Under the pieces are notes generated by a model that was not told the origin of the DNA, made no database searches, and saw only the letters and a list, made by a program, of their open reading frames with translations. Positions 45,897 to 55,822 of a stretch of 64,000 nucleotides of DNA are shown piece by piece. The stretch is taken from NCBI GenBank assembly GCA_041394905.1, contig JAWKHJ010000004.1:310001-374000 (forward strand), written 5' to 3'. The translations under genes were made by a program, and so were the position numbers. The number at the start of each line of letters is the position of its first letter. Position 1 is the stretch's first letter. The stretch comes from RI-231 sp041394905 (lineage in GTDB: Bacteria > Acidobacteriota > Terriglobia > Bryobacterales > UBA6623).

Positions 45897-47018
45897 CTAC
45901 TTCCAGCCAACGCGCCCGCGCCGCACTACGGCGTAGTAGAAGCCGAAGAACGCCGCCAGATTGATCATCGTGAAGTAGTAGGGCAACCGCAGGACGCGCG
46001 GCCGCAACCATCCCAGCGCACCGGCCGCCGCCAACGTGTAGAAGCCCAGTTGCAGCGCCAAGACCACCTGGAAGAACGGCGAATCAAGCAAGAAAAGGTT
46101 CGCCACGAGCGCGGCCAACATGGCGAACGGTGCGAATAGCCGCGCGGCCTTGTGCGAGAGGAAGAAGCACAACGTGAGCCATCGCGACGGCGGCCAAAGC
46201 AGGCCGCGCATCTCCGCCAACTGCGCCCAATTGCCCACCATCAGGCGTACCCGCCGTCCGAATCCGCTCGAATCCTCCGCCTCTTCCCAGGCCAACGCTC
46301 CAGGCTCATAGGCGGCGCGGTAGCCCTGGGCGACGATGCGCATCGGAATGACGAAGTCGTCGTTGATGACCTTCTTATCCGGGAAAGGATAAAGCGCCCG
46401 GCGAATGCCGTAGAGCGCGCCGTGCGCGCCAAGGATCGATCCGAGCGCCGCCTCACGCTCCTTCAGGAACGTCTCATACTTCCAGTAGAGATCTTCCTGC
46501 TTGCCCAGCTTTGCACCGGCGCTGTCGCGAATCTTATAGATCCCGCTGACCGCGCCCACGCGAGGGTCGGCAAAGTTCGAAACGAGAACCCGCAACGCAT
46601 CGGGCTCGGGCATTGTCGAGGCGTCCGAGAAGACGACGATCTCTCTCGTGAGCCGGCTCAGCACGTCATTGAGCATGGCCAGCTTGCCGCGATTCTGCTC
46701 GAAGGCCAAGATTCGTACGCGAGGGTCAGCCTCGAATGGGCGGGCGCGCTCGACAGTGCTGTCCTTCGAACCGTCTGAGGCGATGATAATCTCGAGATTG
46801 TCGGCGGGGTAGTCAAGCGCCAGGCAGCATTCGAGCTTCTCCGCGATCACGTCTTCTTCGTTGTAGGCCGGGACGACAAGCGAAACGGCGGGCGTGTGCG
46901 GAGCCTTCTCCACCGGGCGGCGGTAGACGGCGGTAATGAGGGCGAGTGCGGCGGGAAAGCCGAGATAAACGTAAACAACGAGGGCCGCCGAGACCCAGAA
47001 GATCCACAGGGCGACCAT
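45897..47018 (-). CDS. Family 2 glycosyltransferase, membrane-bound
   Basis: 373 residues from ATG 47018. One N-terminal span, then a GT-A domain: TPAVSLVVPAYNEEDVIAEK, IIIASDGSKDSTVERA, acceptor-side FSDASTMPEPDAL and NDDFVIPMRI. Three or four spans follow at the C terminus, as in synthases that extrude sugar polymers. An upstream in-frame GTG exists, but TACAAT lies 8 nt before ATG 47018, favouring the shorter form. Likely makes or modifies an envelope polysaccharide. It follows nothing on its strand, and the esterase lies 8 nt downstream. Confidence 0.88.
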   Translation of the reverse strand: MVALWIFWVSAALVVYVYLGFPAALALITAVYRRPVEKAPHTPAVSLVVPAYNEEDVIAEKLECCLALDYPADNLEIIIASDGSKDSTVERARPFEADPRVRILAFEQNRGKLAMLNDVLSRLTREIVVFSDASTMPEPDALRVLVSNFADPRVGAVSGIYKIRDSAGAKLGKQEDLYWKYETFLKEREAALGSILGAHGALYGIRRALYPFPDKKVINDDFVIPMRIVAQGYRAAYEPGALAWEEAEDSSGFGRRVRLMVGNWAQLAEMRGLLWPPSRWLTLCFFLSHKAARLFAPFAMLAALVANLFLLDSPFFQVVLALQLGFYTLAAAGALGWLRPRVLRLPYYFTMINLAAFFGFYYAVVRRGRVGWK

Positions 47019-47026
47019 CCCCACCG

Positions 47027-47036
47027 ATTGTACACT
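47027..47036. promoter_or_regulatory. Overlapping divergent -10 boxes
   Basis: On the minus strand TACAAT (47032-47027) lies 8 nt before the glycosyltransferase ATG. On the plus strand TACACT (47031-47036) lies 21 nt before the VWFA gene. The two boxes share two bases, so the promoters would compete. Confidence 0.4.
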
Positions 47037-47057
47037 TAGGCTGGAACTCCAAGGTCG

Positions 47058-49115
47058 ATGCTGCGTTTGTCCATCCCGGCGCTCGGGGCGCTGCTAGCCT
47101 TCGTGTTGTCGGCGCAGGAGCCGCTGTTTCGGTCCGAGACGGTGCTGATGGAGGTCGAGGTGCGCGTCACCGGCCGTGGCGGCGCGCCGGTCAAAGATCT
47201 GAAGCCGGAAGACTTTCGACTCTACGAGAACGGCGAGCTCCAGCAGATCCGCGCCTTCGAGCGCGTCGACTCCGCCGGCGCCGGCGAAGCATACCTGCGC
47301 GCAGCAGGACCGGCCACGGCTTCGCAGCCTGGAACCGCCGCCTCGGAGACGCCTACGGATCAGCTACGCCGCAGCCTGTTCCTCTACATCGCCGCCTACG
47401 GGCGCCCGGAAGACCGCAAGAACATCGCCGACGCCGTCCGCAAGTTCCTCGACGAGCAGCTGCGCCCCGGCATCTTCGTCTCGATGGCCGGCCGGCCCTT
47501 CACCGCCAACCGCGAGCAGCTCGATCGCGACCTGGCCGAGATGGCCGGCGAAAACCTAGCCGGCGCCGGAGGCATGACCGACCGCGTCGCCATGGCGATG
47601 GTCGACGAAAGCGACCCGCTGGTCGAAGAGATCAACGATCTCAACGCAGCTTTCGGCGCGTCCGAGCGCGGCCACGCCCGTCGAAGAGCCTCTACGGAGC
47701 GCTCACCTTCTACCGCTACATTCGCCTGGCGCAAACGCTGGGACGCTTCCCCGGCAAGAAGGCCGTGGTGCTGTTTTCGGATGGGATGCGCGTCGATGAC
47801 GCCAACCTCGACCTCGTCAGCCGCTTCGCCGCCGAAGCCATGCGCGCCCGGGTGAGCTTCTACACGGTCGACACGAGGCGTCTCTCCGCCGGCTCAGAGT
47901 ACGACGCCGAGTCCTCTGCCGCGCCGTCTCGCCTGATGACCCAAGCCTTCCAAGACCAGCAGGACGGCCTGTTCACCCTGGCCAAGAGCTCCGGCGGCAA
48001 GGCCATCCAAAACACCAACCGCATGGGCGAGATCTTCGACGCCGTGCTCGAAGACTCGAGCGAATACTACATCCTCGGCTACTACCCGCAAGACGTCACG
48101 AAGGACGGCCGCTTCCGCAAGATTCGCGTCGAGGTGGACCGCGAGCGCCTGCGCCTGGACTACCGCAAGGGCTACTACGAGGACAAGGCGTTCGAGCAGA
48201 TGACCGACGCGGAGAAGCGCCTCGAGCTGCTGCACGCGCTCGAGCAGGACACGGCGTTCAGCGACGTACCGCTTTCAGCCGGGTTTGAGTTGTTTCGCGG
48301 GGCCGAAGGGCAAACCGTGCTCGGCTACTCGATCGGGCTGCACCCCAGCTCGCTACCGGCCGAGCGCAAGGGCAAGGGTTGGGAAGTCGACTTCTCGATC
48401 GCCGCGCAGGCGACGCGCATCGGCGACGAGAGCGGCTCGGACGGCGAACATGGCTCCGCCGTCGAAGAGCGCCGCCTGCGCATGCGCGTCCCAGCCGACT
48501 ACTACGAGCGCATGCAGTCGGACCCATCGGCGCGGCTACAGTACGTCTCGCAAATGCGCCTGCCCGCCGGGCGCTACCAGTGGCGCGTCGTCGTGCGCGA
48601 CGAGGCGACCGGCAAGCTCGGCAGCTACAAGGCCGTGGTGACTGCGCCGGACTTCCCCGGCGGCTACCCAGCAAGCTCACTGCTCGTCACCACACGCGTC
48701 CAGGACCGCCCGCAGCCCAACAACAGGCGCAAGAAGAGACGCCGAGGAAGCGCCGCCGGGCCGTTCGACATCGAGAGCTACCGCCTCTCGCCCGACTCAG
48801 ACCGCATCTTCCGCCGCGGCGACCCGCTCTACGCGCTCTACGACGTCTACTCCTACCCAACCGGCAGAGCTCGCCAAGCCGGACAACGCCAAGCTCGCGC
48901 TCTTCCGCGACAAGAAGCGCGTCGACTCGATCCCCGTGCAGGCCTACCGCGTCGCCGTCGATCGCGACGCCGGCTCGGTGCGTTACCTGACCGTGCTCGA
49001 TACGGGCAAGCTCCAGCCAGGCGACTACGTACTCGGGGCGCTCGTGCCGACGGGCAAAGAGGATGAATCGGGGCTGGTCTGGCGGCGCTTCACGGTCGCG
49101 CCTGAGGAGCGTTAG
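47058..49115 (+). CDS. VWFA-related acidobacterial protein (TIGR03436), two indels
   Basis: About 685 residues with a signal peptide to residue 20. The TIGR03436 opening is VLMEVEVRVTGRGGAPVKDL with PEDFRLYENGELQQIRAFE. The A-domain continues after a frame change near 47690 with YIRLAQTLGRFPGKKAVVLF, SDGMRVDD and RVSFYTVDTRRLS. DSSEYYILGYYPQDVTKDGR is another hallmark. A second frame change near 48870 leads to AELAKPDNAKLALFRDKKRV and the stop at 49115. The total length is a multiple of three, so the indels balance. Exported; likely protein-protein contacts. Widespread in Bryobacterales. Confidence 0.88.
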
Positions 49116-49120
49116 CGGGA

Positions 49121-49126
49121 TACAAT
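49121..49126 (+). promoter_or_regulatory. TACAAT box upstream of the second Gfo/Idh gene
   Basis: TACAAT at 49121-49126, 12 nt before the ATG at 49139. CGGAGG follows immediately, so unlike other cases here a ribosome site would be partly transcribed. Confidence 0.35.
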
Positions 49127-49138
49127 CGGAGGTTCGTC

Positions 49139-50210
49139 ATGTCCTCCACGCTCCGCATCGGCCTGATTGGCGCGGGTTCTGTAGCGCGCCGCATCCACGC
49201 GCCCGGTTTTCGTCTCTGCCCCGACGTCGAAATCACCGCCGTGGCCGACCCCGACAGAGCCGCCGCGCAGCCATAGGCGCGCCGCACCTCTACGACGACC
49301 CGTCCCGTCTGCTCACCGAGGCCGCCGGTCGATGCCGTCGTCGTCGCCGTTCCCAACCACCTGCACCACGACGTCGTGCTCGATGCGATTGCCGCCGGCA
49401 AGCATGCTCTCGGAGAAGCCGCTCGCCATGGGCGCACCCGAGGCCGAGACGATGCTCGAAGCGGCGGAAAAGGCCGGACTGATCCACATGACGGCCTTCA
49501 CCTACGAGTTCGCGCCCGCTGCTCGCTATTTAAAGCAACTGGTCGAGCAAGGCGAGTTGGGCGAGATCCGCTCAGTGCGCGCCGCCTACCTAATGGCGCT
49601 GTCCGAGCATCTGCTTGGCTGGCGCTCGCAGACAAGCTTGGCGGGATCGGGCGTGCTGGGCGATATCGGCAGCCACCTGATCCACATCGTGTTGGGACTA
49701 GCCGGCGAGATCGACGCGCTCAGCGCCTGGCAGAAGCGTTTTCGCGAAGACCCCGACTCCGACGTTGAGGACTGGATCAGCTTCCTTGCGGAGTTCAGCT
49801 CGGGAGCCGTAGGAACCTTTGAAATCTCACGCGTCTGCCCCGGCCGCGGCGCCGATGTAACGGAAGAGATGTTCATCGAAGTGTACGGCTCGAAAGGCGG
49901 CGCCGTGTTCTCAATGCAAGAACCGCGAGCACTGCGAGTGACTTTGGGAGAGGCGGCGCGCGATACGGCCCGTTCGCTCGAGACCGTCGAAGTCCCACGC
50001 GAGCTCTGGAAGTTGCCGGGGGCTCCGCGCGATGTCCAAGACGGCGACTCGCGCTGGAGCTATCGCTACGATCAGGCGTATCGCTTCGTATCGAACATTC
50101 GCGACGGCCAGGTCCGGGAGCCGTCGTTTGCGGAAGGGCTGCGCACGCAACGTGTGCTTGACGCGGCCCTGCTCTCGGCCGCCACTCGGGAGTGGACACG
50201 CGTTTGCTGA
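49139..50210 (+). CDS. Gfo/Idh/MocA oxidoreductase (several indels in the N-terminal third)
   Basis: The start MSSTLRIGLIGAGSVARRIH, with GGAGG upstream, has the complete GxGxxA dinucleotide motif and no signal peptide. Between 49265 and 49440 the frame changes at least three times (LYDDPSRLLTEA; VDAVVVAVPNHLHHDVVLDA; EKPLAMGAPEAETMLEAAEK, the EKP motif). From there to 50210 it is open: AFTYEFAPAARYLKQLVEQG, GDIGSHLIHIVLGLAGEID. About 357 residues when corrected. A cytoplasmic NAD(P)-dependent sugar or inositol dehydrogenase is likely; substrate unknown. Confidence 0.85.
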
Positions 50211-50302
50211 GGACGCGGTGTCGGCGCCGCGACTCTCTTGCCGCATAGAGCAAGTAAGGGGTGAGCCGCTCGGCGATTCAAGGCCGCCGGCGCAGCATCG
50301 TG

Positions 50303-51550
50303 ATGAACCGATCCGAATCCGCATCTCGCTACAGGCCCGTTCGCGCGCTGGGCTTGGCTCTGTGCGTCGTGGCAGCTGCCCATGCGCAGGATGAAAAGCC
50401 AACGACACGCGCCGAAGCCATCTTGGAGGAGCGCTACGAGAAGGCGGAACATCTCGAGCCCGAAGAGCCCGCCCCGATCGAGAAACAGCTGAACATCCTC
50501 ACCGACCATCGCGTTCTCGAGCGCTATACGGCCGGCGTCGGAGGCTTCTTCCCCACCCTCGGAGGCCTTCCGACCGGACAAGGCCTGTCCGCCGGCGTGC
50601 GGTATGACCAGCAGGGCGCGGCAGACGGCGCGCTCGACTTTCGTGGCGTAGCTCTGGGCTCTCTGTCCGGCAGCTATCGCTTCGAGCTAGGAGTCAGCGC
50701 ACCGCGCATCTCCGATGGCCGCGTACAGCTCGATTTCACGGCCGCGCACCACAACTTCAGCCGCCTCGACTTCTACGGTCTCGGGCCGGACTCCGAGCTC
50801 GACGATCGCACCGTCTATCGCTTCGAAGACACCACTTACGACGCCTTGGCGCGGTTTCGGCCGTTCGGTCCTCGCGTGCAGTTCGGCGTCAAAGGGGGCC
50901 TACAACAAGTCAATACTGGCCCAGGCAAACGCGGAGGCATCCCCTCCATCGAACAGTCCTTCACCGATGCACAGGTTCCGGGCCTCGACCGCCAGACGGA
51001 CTTTTTCCGCAGCGGCGTCTTCGCCACGCTCGAGCTACGGGACGACCCACACGGACCGCGCGCCGGCACATTGCTCAATGGCGAATGGAACATCTACCGC
51101 GACCTCGACCTGAACCAGCATGACTTCCAGCGATTCGACCTCGAGGTGCAGCACTACATCCCGTTCTACAACAAGCGCCGGGTGATCCTGCTGCGCGGAC
51201 GCACTACGATGCAGTTCCACGATTCGGATAAAACGGTCCCCTTTTACCACAAGCCCTGGATCGGCGGACCGGTCGAGCTGCGCGGCTTTCGCAACTACCG
51301 CTTTACCGACGACAACGTCCTGATGCTCAACGCTGAATACCGTTGGGAAGCGTTCTCCGGCCTCGACATGGCGCTGTTCTTCGACGCCGGCCAAGTCTCG
51401 CCCACGCACGGGTTCGAGCTCGACGAGATGGAGACCGCTGCGGGCTTCGGCTTCCGCTTCAACGCCCGCAACGCGACATTTCTGCGTCTGGACTTCGGCT
51501 TCAGCCACGAAGGTGCGCGCGTCTGGTTCCGCTTCGGCAACCCGTTTTAA
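50303..51550 (+). CDS. Omp85-superfamily outer-membrane barrel without POTRA domains
   Basis: 415 residues from ATG 50303; signal peptide to about residue 29 (LGLALCVVAAAHAQ). A short charged segment (TRAEAILEERYEKAEHLEPE) replaces POTRA domains. The rest is a beta-barrel with surface-antigen features: YDQQGAADGALDFRGVALGS, GGPVELRGFRNYRFTDDNVL (the RGF motif of Omp85 proteins), AEYRWEAFSGLDMALFFDAG, and a last strand ending GNPF. It would form a channel or help secretion. The kinase-like gene begins 18 nt later and is surely co-transcribed. Confidence 0.85.
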   Translation: MNRSESASRYRPVRALGLALCVVAAAHAQDEKPTTRAEAILEERYEKAEHLEPEEPAPIEKQLNILTDHRVLERYTAGVGGFFPTLGGLPTGQGLSAGVRYDQQGAADGALDFRGVALGSLSGSYRFELGVSAPRISDGRVQLDFTAAHHNFSRLDFYGLGPDSELDDRTVYRFEDTTYDALARFRPFGPRVQFGVKGGLQQVNTGPGKRGGIPSIEQSFTDAQVPGLDRQTDFFRSGVFATLELRDDPHGPRAGTLLNGEWNIYRDLDLNQHDFQRFDLEVQHYIPFYNKRRVILLRGRTTMQFHDSDKTVPFYHKPWIGGPVELRGFRNYRFTDDNVLMLNAEYRWEAFSGLDMALFFDAGQVSPTHGFELDEMETAAGFGFRFNARNATFLRLDFGFSHEGARVWFRFGNPF

Positions 51551-51568
51551 CCCATCAGGAGGCGCGCC

Positions 51569-53187
51569 ATGCACAAGACACAAACACTCTCAATCCTGCT
51601 GCTGCTCGCCGCCCTGCCGGTTACGCTTTGGGGCCGCAAATTCTACGATGACGACCCGCTCTGGAAGATGCCCGCTCCGCTCGACACGCCGGCTGCCGAG
51701 GAGCGCGAGCTCAACGACTTCTACGACTATTTCGTCAACACCTTCGCCAGCCCCGCCGAACGGCAGGGCGAACACGGGGCCGGCCTGATCCCGGCCCAAG
51801 CGGTGAACACCTTGGGCGAGGTCCCGGACTCGGAGTGGTTCACCAACCGCATCGGCCATCGCGAGATGTCGGTCGAGGAACTGCTTCGCGGCCCCGGCGA
51901 CGACAGGCCGCCTTCGCGCGAGGGAAAGTGGACCATCGTGTCCGCAAAGACCGAAGGCGTTACGCCGGGCTTCATGATCAAAGACGCGACCGGCGAGCGA
52001 TACCTGCTCAAGTTCGACCCGTTGAGCAACCCCGAGATGGCGTCGGGCGCCGACCTGCTCGGCACGCGGTTCTTCCACGCGCTCGGCTACAACGTGCCGC
52101 AAAACTACATCGTCCATTTCCGGCAAGAGGACCTCGCAATCGCCGAAGACGTGATGATGACCGACGTCACGGGGCTCGAGCGGCCGCTTCGCGTCGACGA
52201 CATCGAAAAGATCCTTCGTGCAGTCCCCAAGCGCTCCGACGGCTCGATCCGGGGTCTCGCCAGCCGCTTGCTCAAAGGCAAGCCCTTGGGCGGTTTCCGC
52301 TACTACGGCACCCGGTCTGATGACCCGAATGACATCGTTCCCCACGAGCATCGACGCGACCTGCGCGGCTACTACGTGTTCTGCTCCTGGCTTGGACACG
52401 ACGACTCACGCAGCATCAACACGCTCGACATGCTCGTCAAGCAAGACGGCAAACAGTTCGTGCGTCACCACCTCATTGACTTCGGCTCGATTCTCGGCAG
52501 CGCGAGCGAGGAGGCCAACAGCCCGCGCGGAGGCAACCAGTATCTGTATGCCTTCAAGCCCGCGCTCGTGCAGATTGCCACACTTGGCTTCTACGTGCCC
52601 GTACACTACCGCTGGCACTACATGAAGTTCCCGGCGATCGGGCGGTTCGAGTGGGAGATCTACCAGCCCGACAAGTGGAAGCCGGAGTACAAGAATCCCG
52701 CCTTCGACAACCGGTTGCCCGACGACACCTATTGGGCGGCGAAGAAAGTGATGGCGTTCTCCGACGAAGCCATCAGTGCGATCGTCAAGCTCGCCCAATA
52801 CTCCGATCCCGAGGCCGAGGCGTGGCTGGTGCAGTGCCTGATCGAGCGTCGTGATCGTGTTGGCCGAGAGTACTTTTCGCGCGTGCTGCCGCTGGACGAT
52901 TTCATTGTCGAAGAGAATCGCCTGCAATGGACGCATCTCGGAGAGAAGTACGGATTCGAGCGCCGCCACCGCTCGAGATCGCGTGGAGCCGCTTTGACAA
53001 TCAGGCGGAGACACACGCCCCTCTGGTGGACGCGGGCGCCGAGCTGCCGCAAGAGGCTAGGCAGGCCGCGGACGGCGCTTACTTCGCGGCGCACATCGCC
53101 GAGCGCGGATCAGAGCGCAGCGTCACCGTCTACCTGCGCAAGCGCGACGACCGATTCCTGGTCGTCGGTATTGACCGCACATGGTGA
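51569..53187 (+). CDS. Exported protein with kinase-like motifs (one indel)
   Basis: About 539 residues when joined. AGGAGG lies 9 nt before the ATG; residues 1-22 are a signal peptide. TGERYLLKFDPLSNPEMASG (Lys148) resembles a kinase beta-3 strand. GHDDSRSINTLDM (277-289) has the HxDx4N pattern of a catalytic loop. HHLIDFGSILGS (DFG at 304-306) fits the metal-binding loop, as in HipA/PI3K-like atypical kinases. The order and spacing are right, but the family is not one I can name. The frame breaks near 52970; the other frame continues LEIAWSRFDNQAETHAPLVD and ends GIDRTW. Operon with the Omp85-like barrel. Confidence 0.65.
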
Positions 53188-53200
53188 CAAGCGCTTCTGG

Positions 53201-54466
53201 CTACGCGCCTTGGCACGGCATCGCGTCGTAGCGCAGCCGGAACGGCTGGCTTCCGCTCCAGCGAAACCACTCCGCGTGCTCAAACTGCGCTTCGCGCGCC
53301 TTGGGCGGCTCAAATCCGGTGACCGGCAATCCGATCGAAACGTCGATCTTGCGCTCTAGGCAGGAGTTTTTGAGCCTTCCGGCGACGACGTTGAGAATCT
53401 CTTGTAAGGCGTCGAGCGAGGGCTCGGATCCGTCGTCTTCGCCCGGCTCTTCGCCTACCATGGCGCGGAGCAAGCCGATGGCCAAATCACGGCCGCAGTC
53501 GAGGTCCAGCCGCATGGTGAAGTCGCCGTCATCCGCGTTGATGTCAATCCAACCATAGGCGCGTCCCTTCTCAGGATCGGGTGCGTCGGCGGTATCCTCC
53601 GGTTCGACGCCGGTCAGCATGCCAAGCGCCTGAAATAGCGCCGTGCGCATTTCGCTCTCGAGCGAAGACGCCCACGCCAATACCCCGTGCTCCGGCGCTT
53701 CCCCTCCCCGCAGCAAACGGATCAACTCCAGGCGCAGAGTCTCGGGGACGAACGTGCGCGGCAGCACGCCTGCGAGACCCTCGGCGCTCGGCTCCTTCTT
53801 CGACGTCAGCTCATAGATGGCGGGCGGGTCGCCACCGGGCAGACCTTCCAGCCGGTCCAGCAGAAAGCGCACGTTGAGGCCAGGCGTATCCGGGCAGAAC
53901 AGCAGCACGTCCGGCTTGAACCGCAGCGCTTTGATGAGAGTTTCCGCCACCGTGCGGGCGGTCTCGACGCTGAAGTCTCCGGCAAGCGCGGATTCGGCAA
54001 ACGCGCAGTAATTCGGGTCGCCGTCAAAGACGAGGACGCGCGTCAGGGAGCTATCCGGAGCGACCGCGCGGCGCTCGTAGATCCGGTCGGCGGCGCGCTT
54101 CAGGCGCGCGATCACCCAGTCGTATTGCAAGGGCTTGAGCAGGTAGTCCGAGACTCCAAGCTCGATGACTTGGCGGACCTTGTCCTCGTTGGCCACTTGC
54201 GAGGCGACGAGAACCTCGATCCGCTTGCGTGAGGGATCGGCGTGGAGCAGGCTCAACATCTCGATGCCGTTGAGCACCGGCATGTTGATGTCGGAAATCA
54301 CCATCTCGACGCCGCCCTCGGCGATGGCCTCGAGCGCTTGGAGGCCGTCGGCGGCTTCGCGCACCTTCGCCGTTAACGAACGCTCGATCCAACGCTTGAG
54401 CAGCAGGCGGATGGAAGGTTCGTCGTCGACGATCAGAATCTCGATGGGATTGAGATCGGCGCTCAT
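53201..54466 (-). CDS. Response regulator with REC, REC-like and CheX-like domains
   Basis: 421 residues. REC 1 (about 7-125): Asp14/15 in LIVDDEP, phospho-acceptor Asp59 in VISDINMPVLNG, and YLLKPLQYDW with the Lys. A second REC-like region (about 142-245) starts VLVFDGDPNYCAFAESALAG. The C-terminal 170 residues resemble CheX/CheC phosphatases; LQEILNVVAGRLKN (about 355-368) has the ExxN active-site pattern. A receiver and its own phosphatase in one chain is unusual. No histidine kinase is nearby. Convergent with the kinase-like gene by 14 nt. Confidence 0.8.
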   Translation of the reverse strand: MSADLNPIEILIVDDEPSIRLLLKRWIERSLTAKVREAADGLQALEAIAEGGVEMVISDINMPVLNGIEMLSLLHADPSRKRIEVLVASQVANEDKVRQVIELGVSDYLLKPLQYDWVIARLKRAADRIYERRAVAPDSSLTRVLVFDGDPNYCAFAESALAGDFSVETARTVAETLIKALRFKPDVLLFCPDTPGLNVRFLLDRLEGLPGGDPPAIYELTSKKEPSAEGLAGVLPRTFVPETLRLELIRLLRGGEAPEHGVLAWASSLESEMRTALFQALGMLTGVEPEDTADAPDPEKGRAYGWIDINADDGDFTMRLDLDCGRDLAIGLLRAMVGEEPGEDDGSEPSLDALQEILNVVAGRLKNSCLERKIDVSIGLPVTGFEPPKAREAQFEHAEWFRWSGSQPFRLRYDAMPCQGA

Positions 54467-54532
54467 GGCGAGGGAGCTGCAAGGCGCACGCTCCGCCCGC
54501 CTAAGAATTATCGGCTCGATCGGCCGGAACGA

Positions 54533-55714
54533 TTAGCGAGCGCCGACCGGCTCGCCGACCTTCTGGTAGCCCAGGCCTTCGAGCAAATCCACGATGTCTT
54601 CGTTCATCACGCCCTTGCGCGTGTCGGCCATCGCGGTGAACGCCTCGTAGACGCGCAGGATGTCCTCCTTACCGAGGTCGCCGTAGCCGAGATCAATCAC
54701 CCGCTGGTGCAGCGCGTGGCGGCCAGAGTGCTTGCCCAGCACCAAGCTCGACTCAGGTACGCCCACCGAGGCAGGCTCCATGATTTCGTAGGTGGAGCGG
54801 TGCTTCAGGTAGCCGTCCTGGTGAATACCGGCTTCGTGCGCAAACGCATTGCGACCTACAATTGCCTTGTTGGGCTGTGGCCCAAACGTAATCAGGCTCG
54901 CCAGCGTTTGAGAAGCGTCATAGAGCTTCTCGTTCCGGATTCCAGTGACGAACGGTACGCGATCCGAGCGCACCGTCAAGATCGCCGCGATCTCTTCGAG
55001 TGCGCAATTGCCGGCGCGCTCGCCGATGCCGTTCATGGCCACTTCAATCTGGCGCGCTCCGGCATAGAGCGCAGCAAGCGCATTCGCCGTCGCCAGCCCA
55101 AGGTCGTCATGGGTATGGACGCTGACAATCGCCCGATCGCCTACCTCATCGACGATCGCGCCGATGATCTCGGCGTAGTGGTCCGGCGTACAGTAGCCGA
55201 CCGTGTCGGGAATGTTGATGGTCGTTGCGCCGGCGTCCACGCAAGCGCGCGAGATCCGCCGCAAGTAGCCGATCTCAGTGCGCGAGCCGTCCTCGGCCGA
55301 CCATTCCACGTCGTCGACGTACTTCTTGGCCAGCTCCACCGCCTTGACGGCCTGCTCGAGAATCTCTTCTTGGGACTTGTTGAACTTGTACTTGAGGTGA
55401 ATCTCGCTCGTCGCGATGAAGCAATGGATCCGCGGATTCTTCGCGCCCTCAAGCGCGCGGGCGGCTCGCTCGATGTCGACCGCCACGGCGCGGCCGAGCG
55501 CGGCGACGCGTGCCTCCGGAAATTCCTGGCTGACGCGACGGACCGCCTCGAAGTCGCCTTCGGAAGCGATCGGGAAGCCGGCTTCGAGGATGTCCACCCC
55601 CAAATCGACGAGCTTCCGTGCCATTAGCAGCTTCTCGTCGGTGTTCATGGAGCAACCCGGCGATTGCTCGCCGTCGCGCAAGGTGGTGTCGAAGATTTGT
55701 ACTCGATCCGGCAT
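54533..55714 (-). CDS. leuA: 2-isopropylmalate synthase, catalytic domain only
   Basis: 393 residues from ATG 55714 (MPDRVQIFDTTLRDGEQSPG). The TIM-barrel is complete: TTLRDGEQSPG substrate/metal motif, VSVHTHDDLGLATANALAAL metal His pair, NGIGERAGNCALEEIAAIL, GKHSGRHAL. The enzyme condenses ketoisovalerate with acetyl-CoA in leucine synthesis. Typical LeuA is about 510 residues with a C-terminal leucine-sensing domain; here the stop comes right after the linker and only 67 nt separate it from the next gene. Homocitrate- or citramalate-synthase-like function cannot be excluded. Divergent from the LysR gene. Confidence 0.85.
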   Translation of the reverse strand: MPDRVQIFDTTLRDGEQSPGCSMNTDEKLLMARKLVDLGVDILEAGFPIASEGDFEAVRRVSQEFPEARVAALGRAVAVDIERAARALEGAKNPRIHCFIATSEIHLKYKFNKSQEEILEQAVKAVELAKKYVDDVEWSAEDGSRTEIGYLRRISRACVDAGATTINIPDTVGYCTPDHYAEIIGAIVDEVGDRAIVSVHTHDDLGLATANALAALYAGARQIEVAMNGIGERAGNCALEEIAAILTVRSDRVPFVTGIRNEKLYDASQTLASLITFGPQPNKAIVGRNAFAHEAGIHQDGYLKHRSTYEIMEPASVGVPESSLVLGKHSGRHALHQRVIDLGYGDLGKEDILRVYEAFTAMADTRKGVMNEDIVDLLEGLGYQKVGEPVGAR

Positions 55715-55770
55715 GAGCTCTACTCTCTGCCACTTATCCAAGCAAGGTCGCGACCGATAATGCAAATTTA

Positions 55771-55791
55771 TTATTCTTGGAATCAGAATAA
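55771..55791. promoter_or_regulatory. LysR-type operator between leuA and lysR
   Basis: TTATTCT (55771-55777) and AGAATAA (55785-55791) are perfect inverted repeats with a 7-nt centre. They contain the T-N11-A pattern typical of LysR boxes. The site lies 57 nt before leuA and 32 nt before lysR, placing it to control both. Confidence 0.75.
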
Positions 55792-55822
55792 GATCGCGTG
55801 ATCGATAACGCGCGAGACGCCT

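Noticed and set aside
44239..45936. 565-codon open frame opposite the exported hydrolase
   Set aside because: It mirrors the codon structure of the real minus-strand gene, is Arg/His/Val-rich and has no recognisable motif. High-GC genes routinely create such antisense frames.
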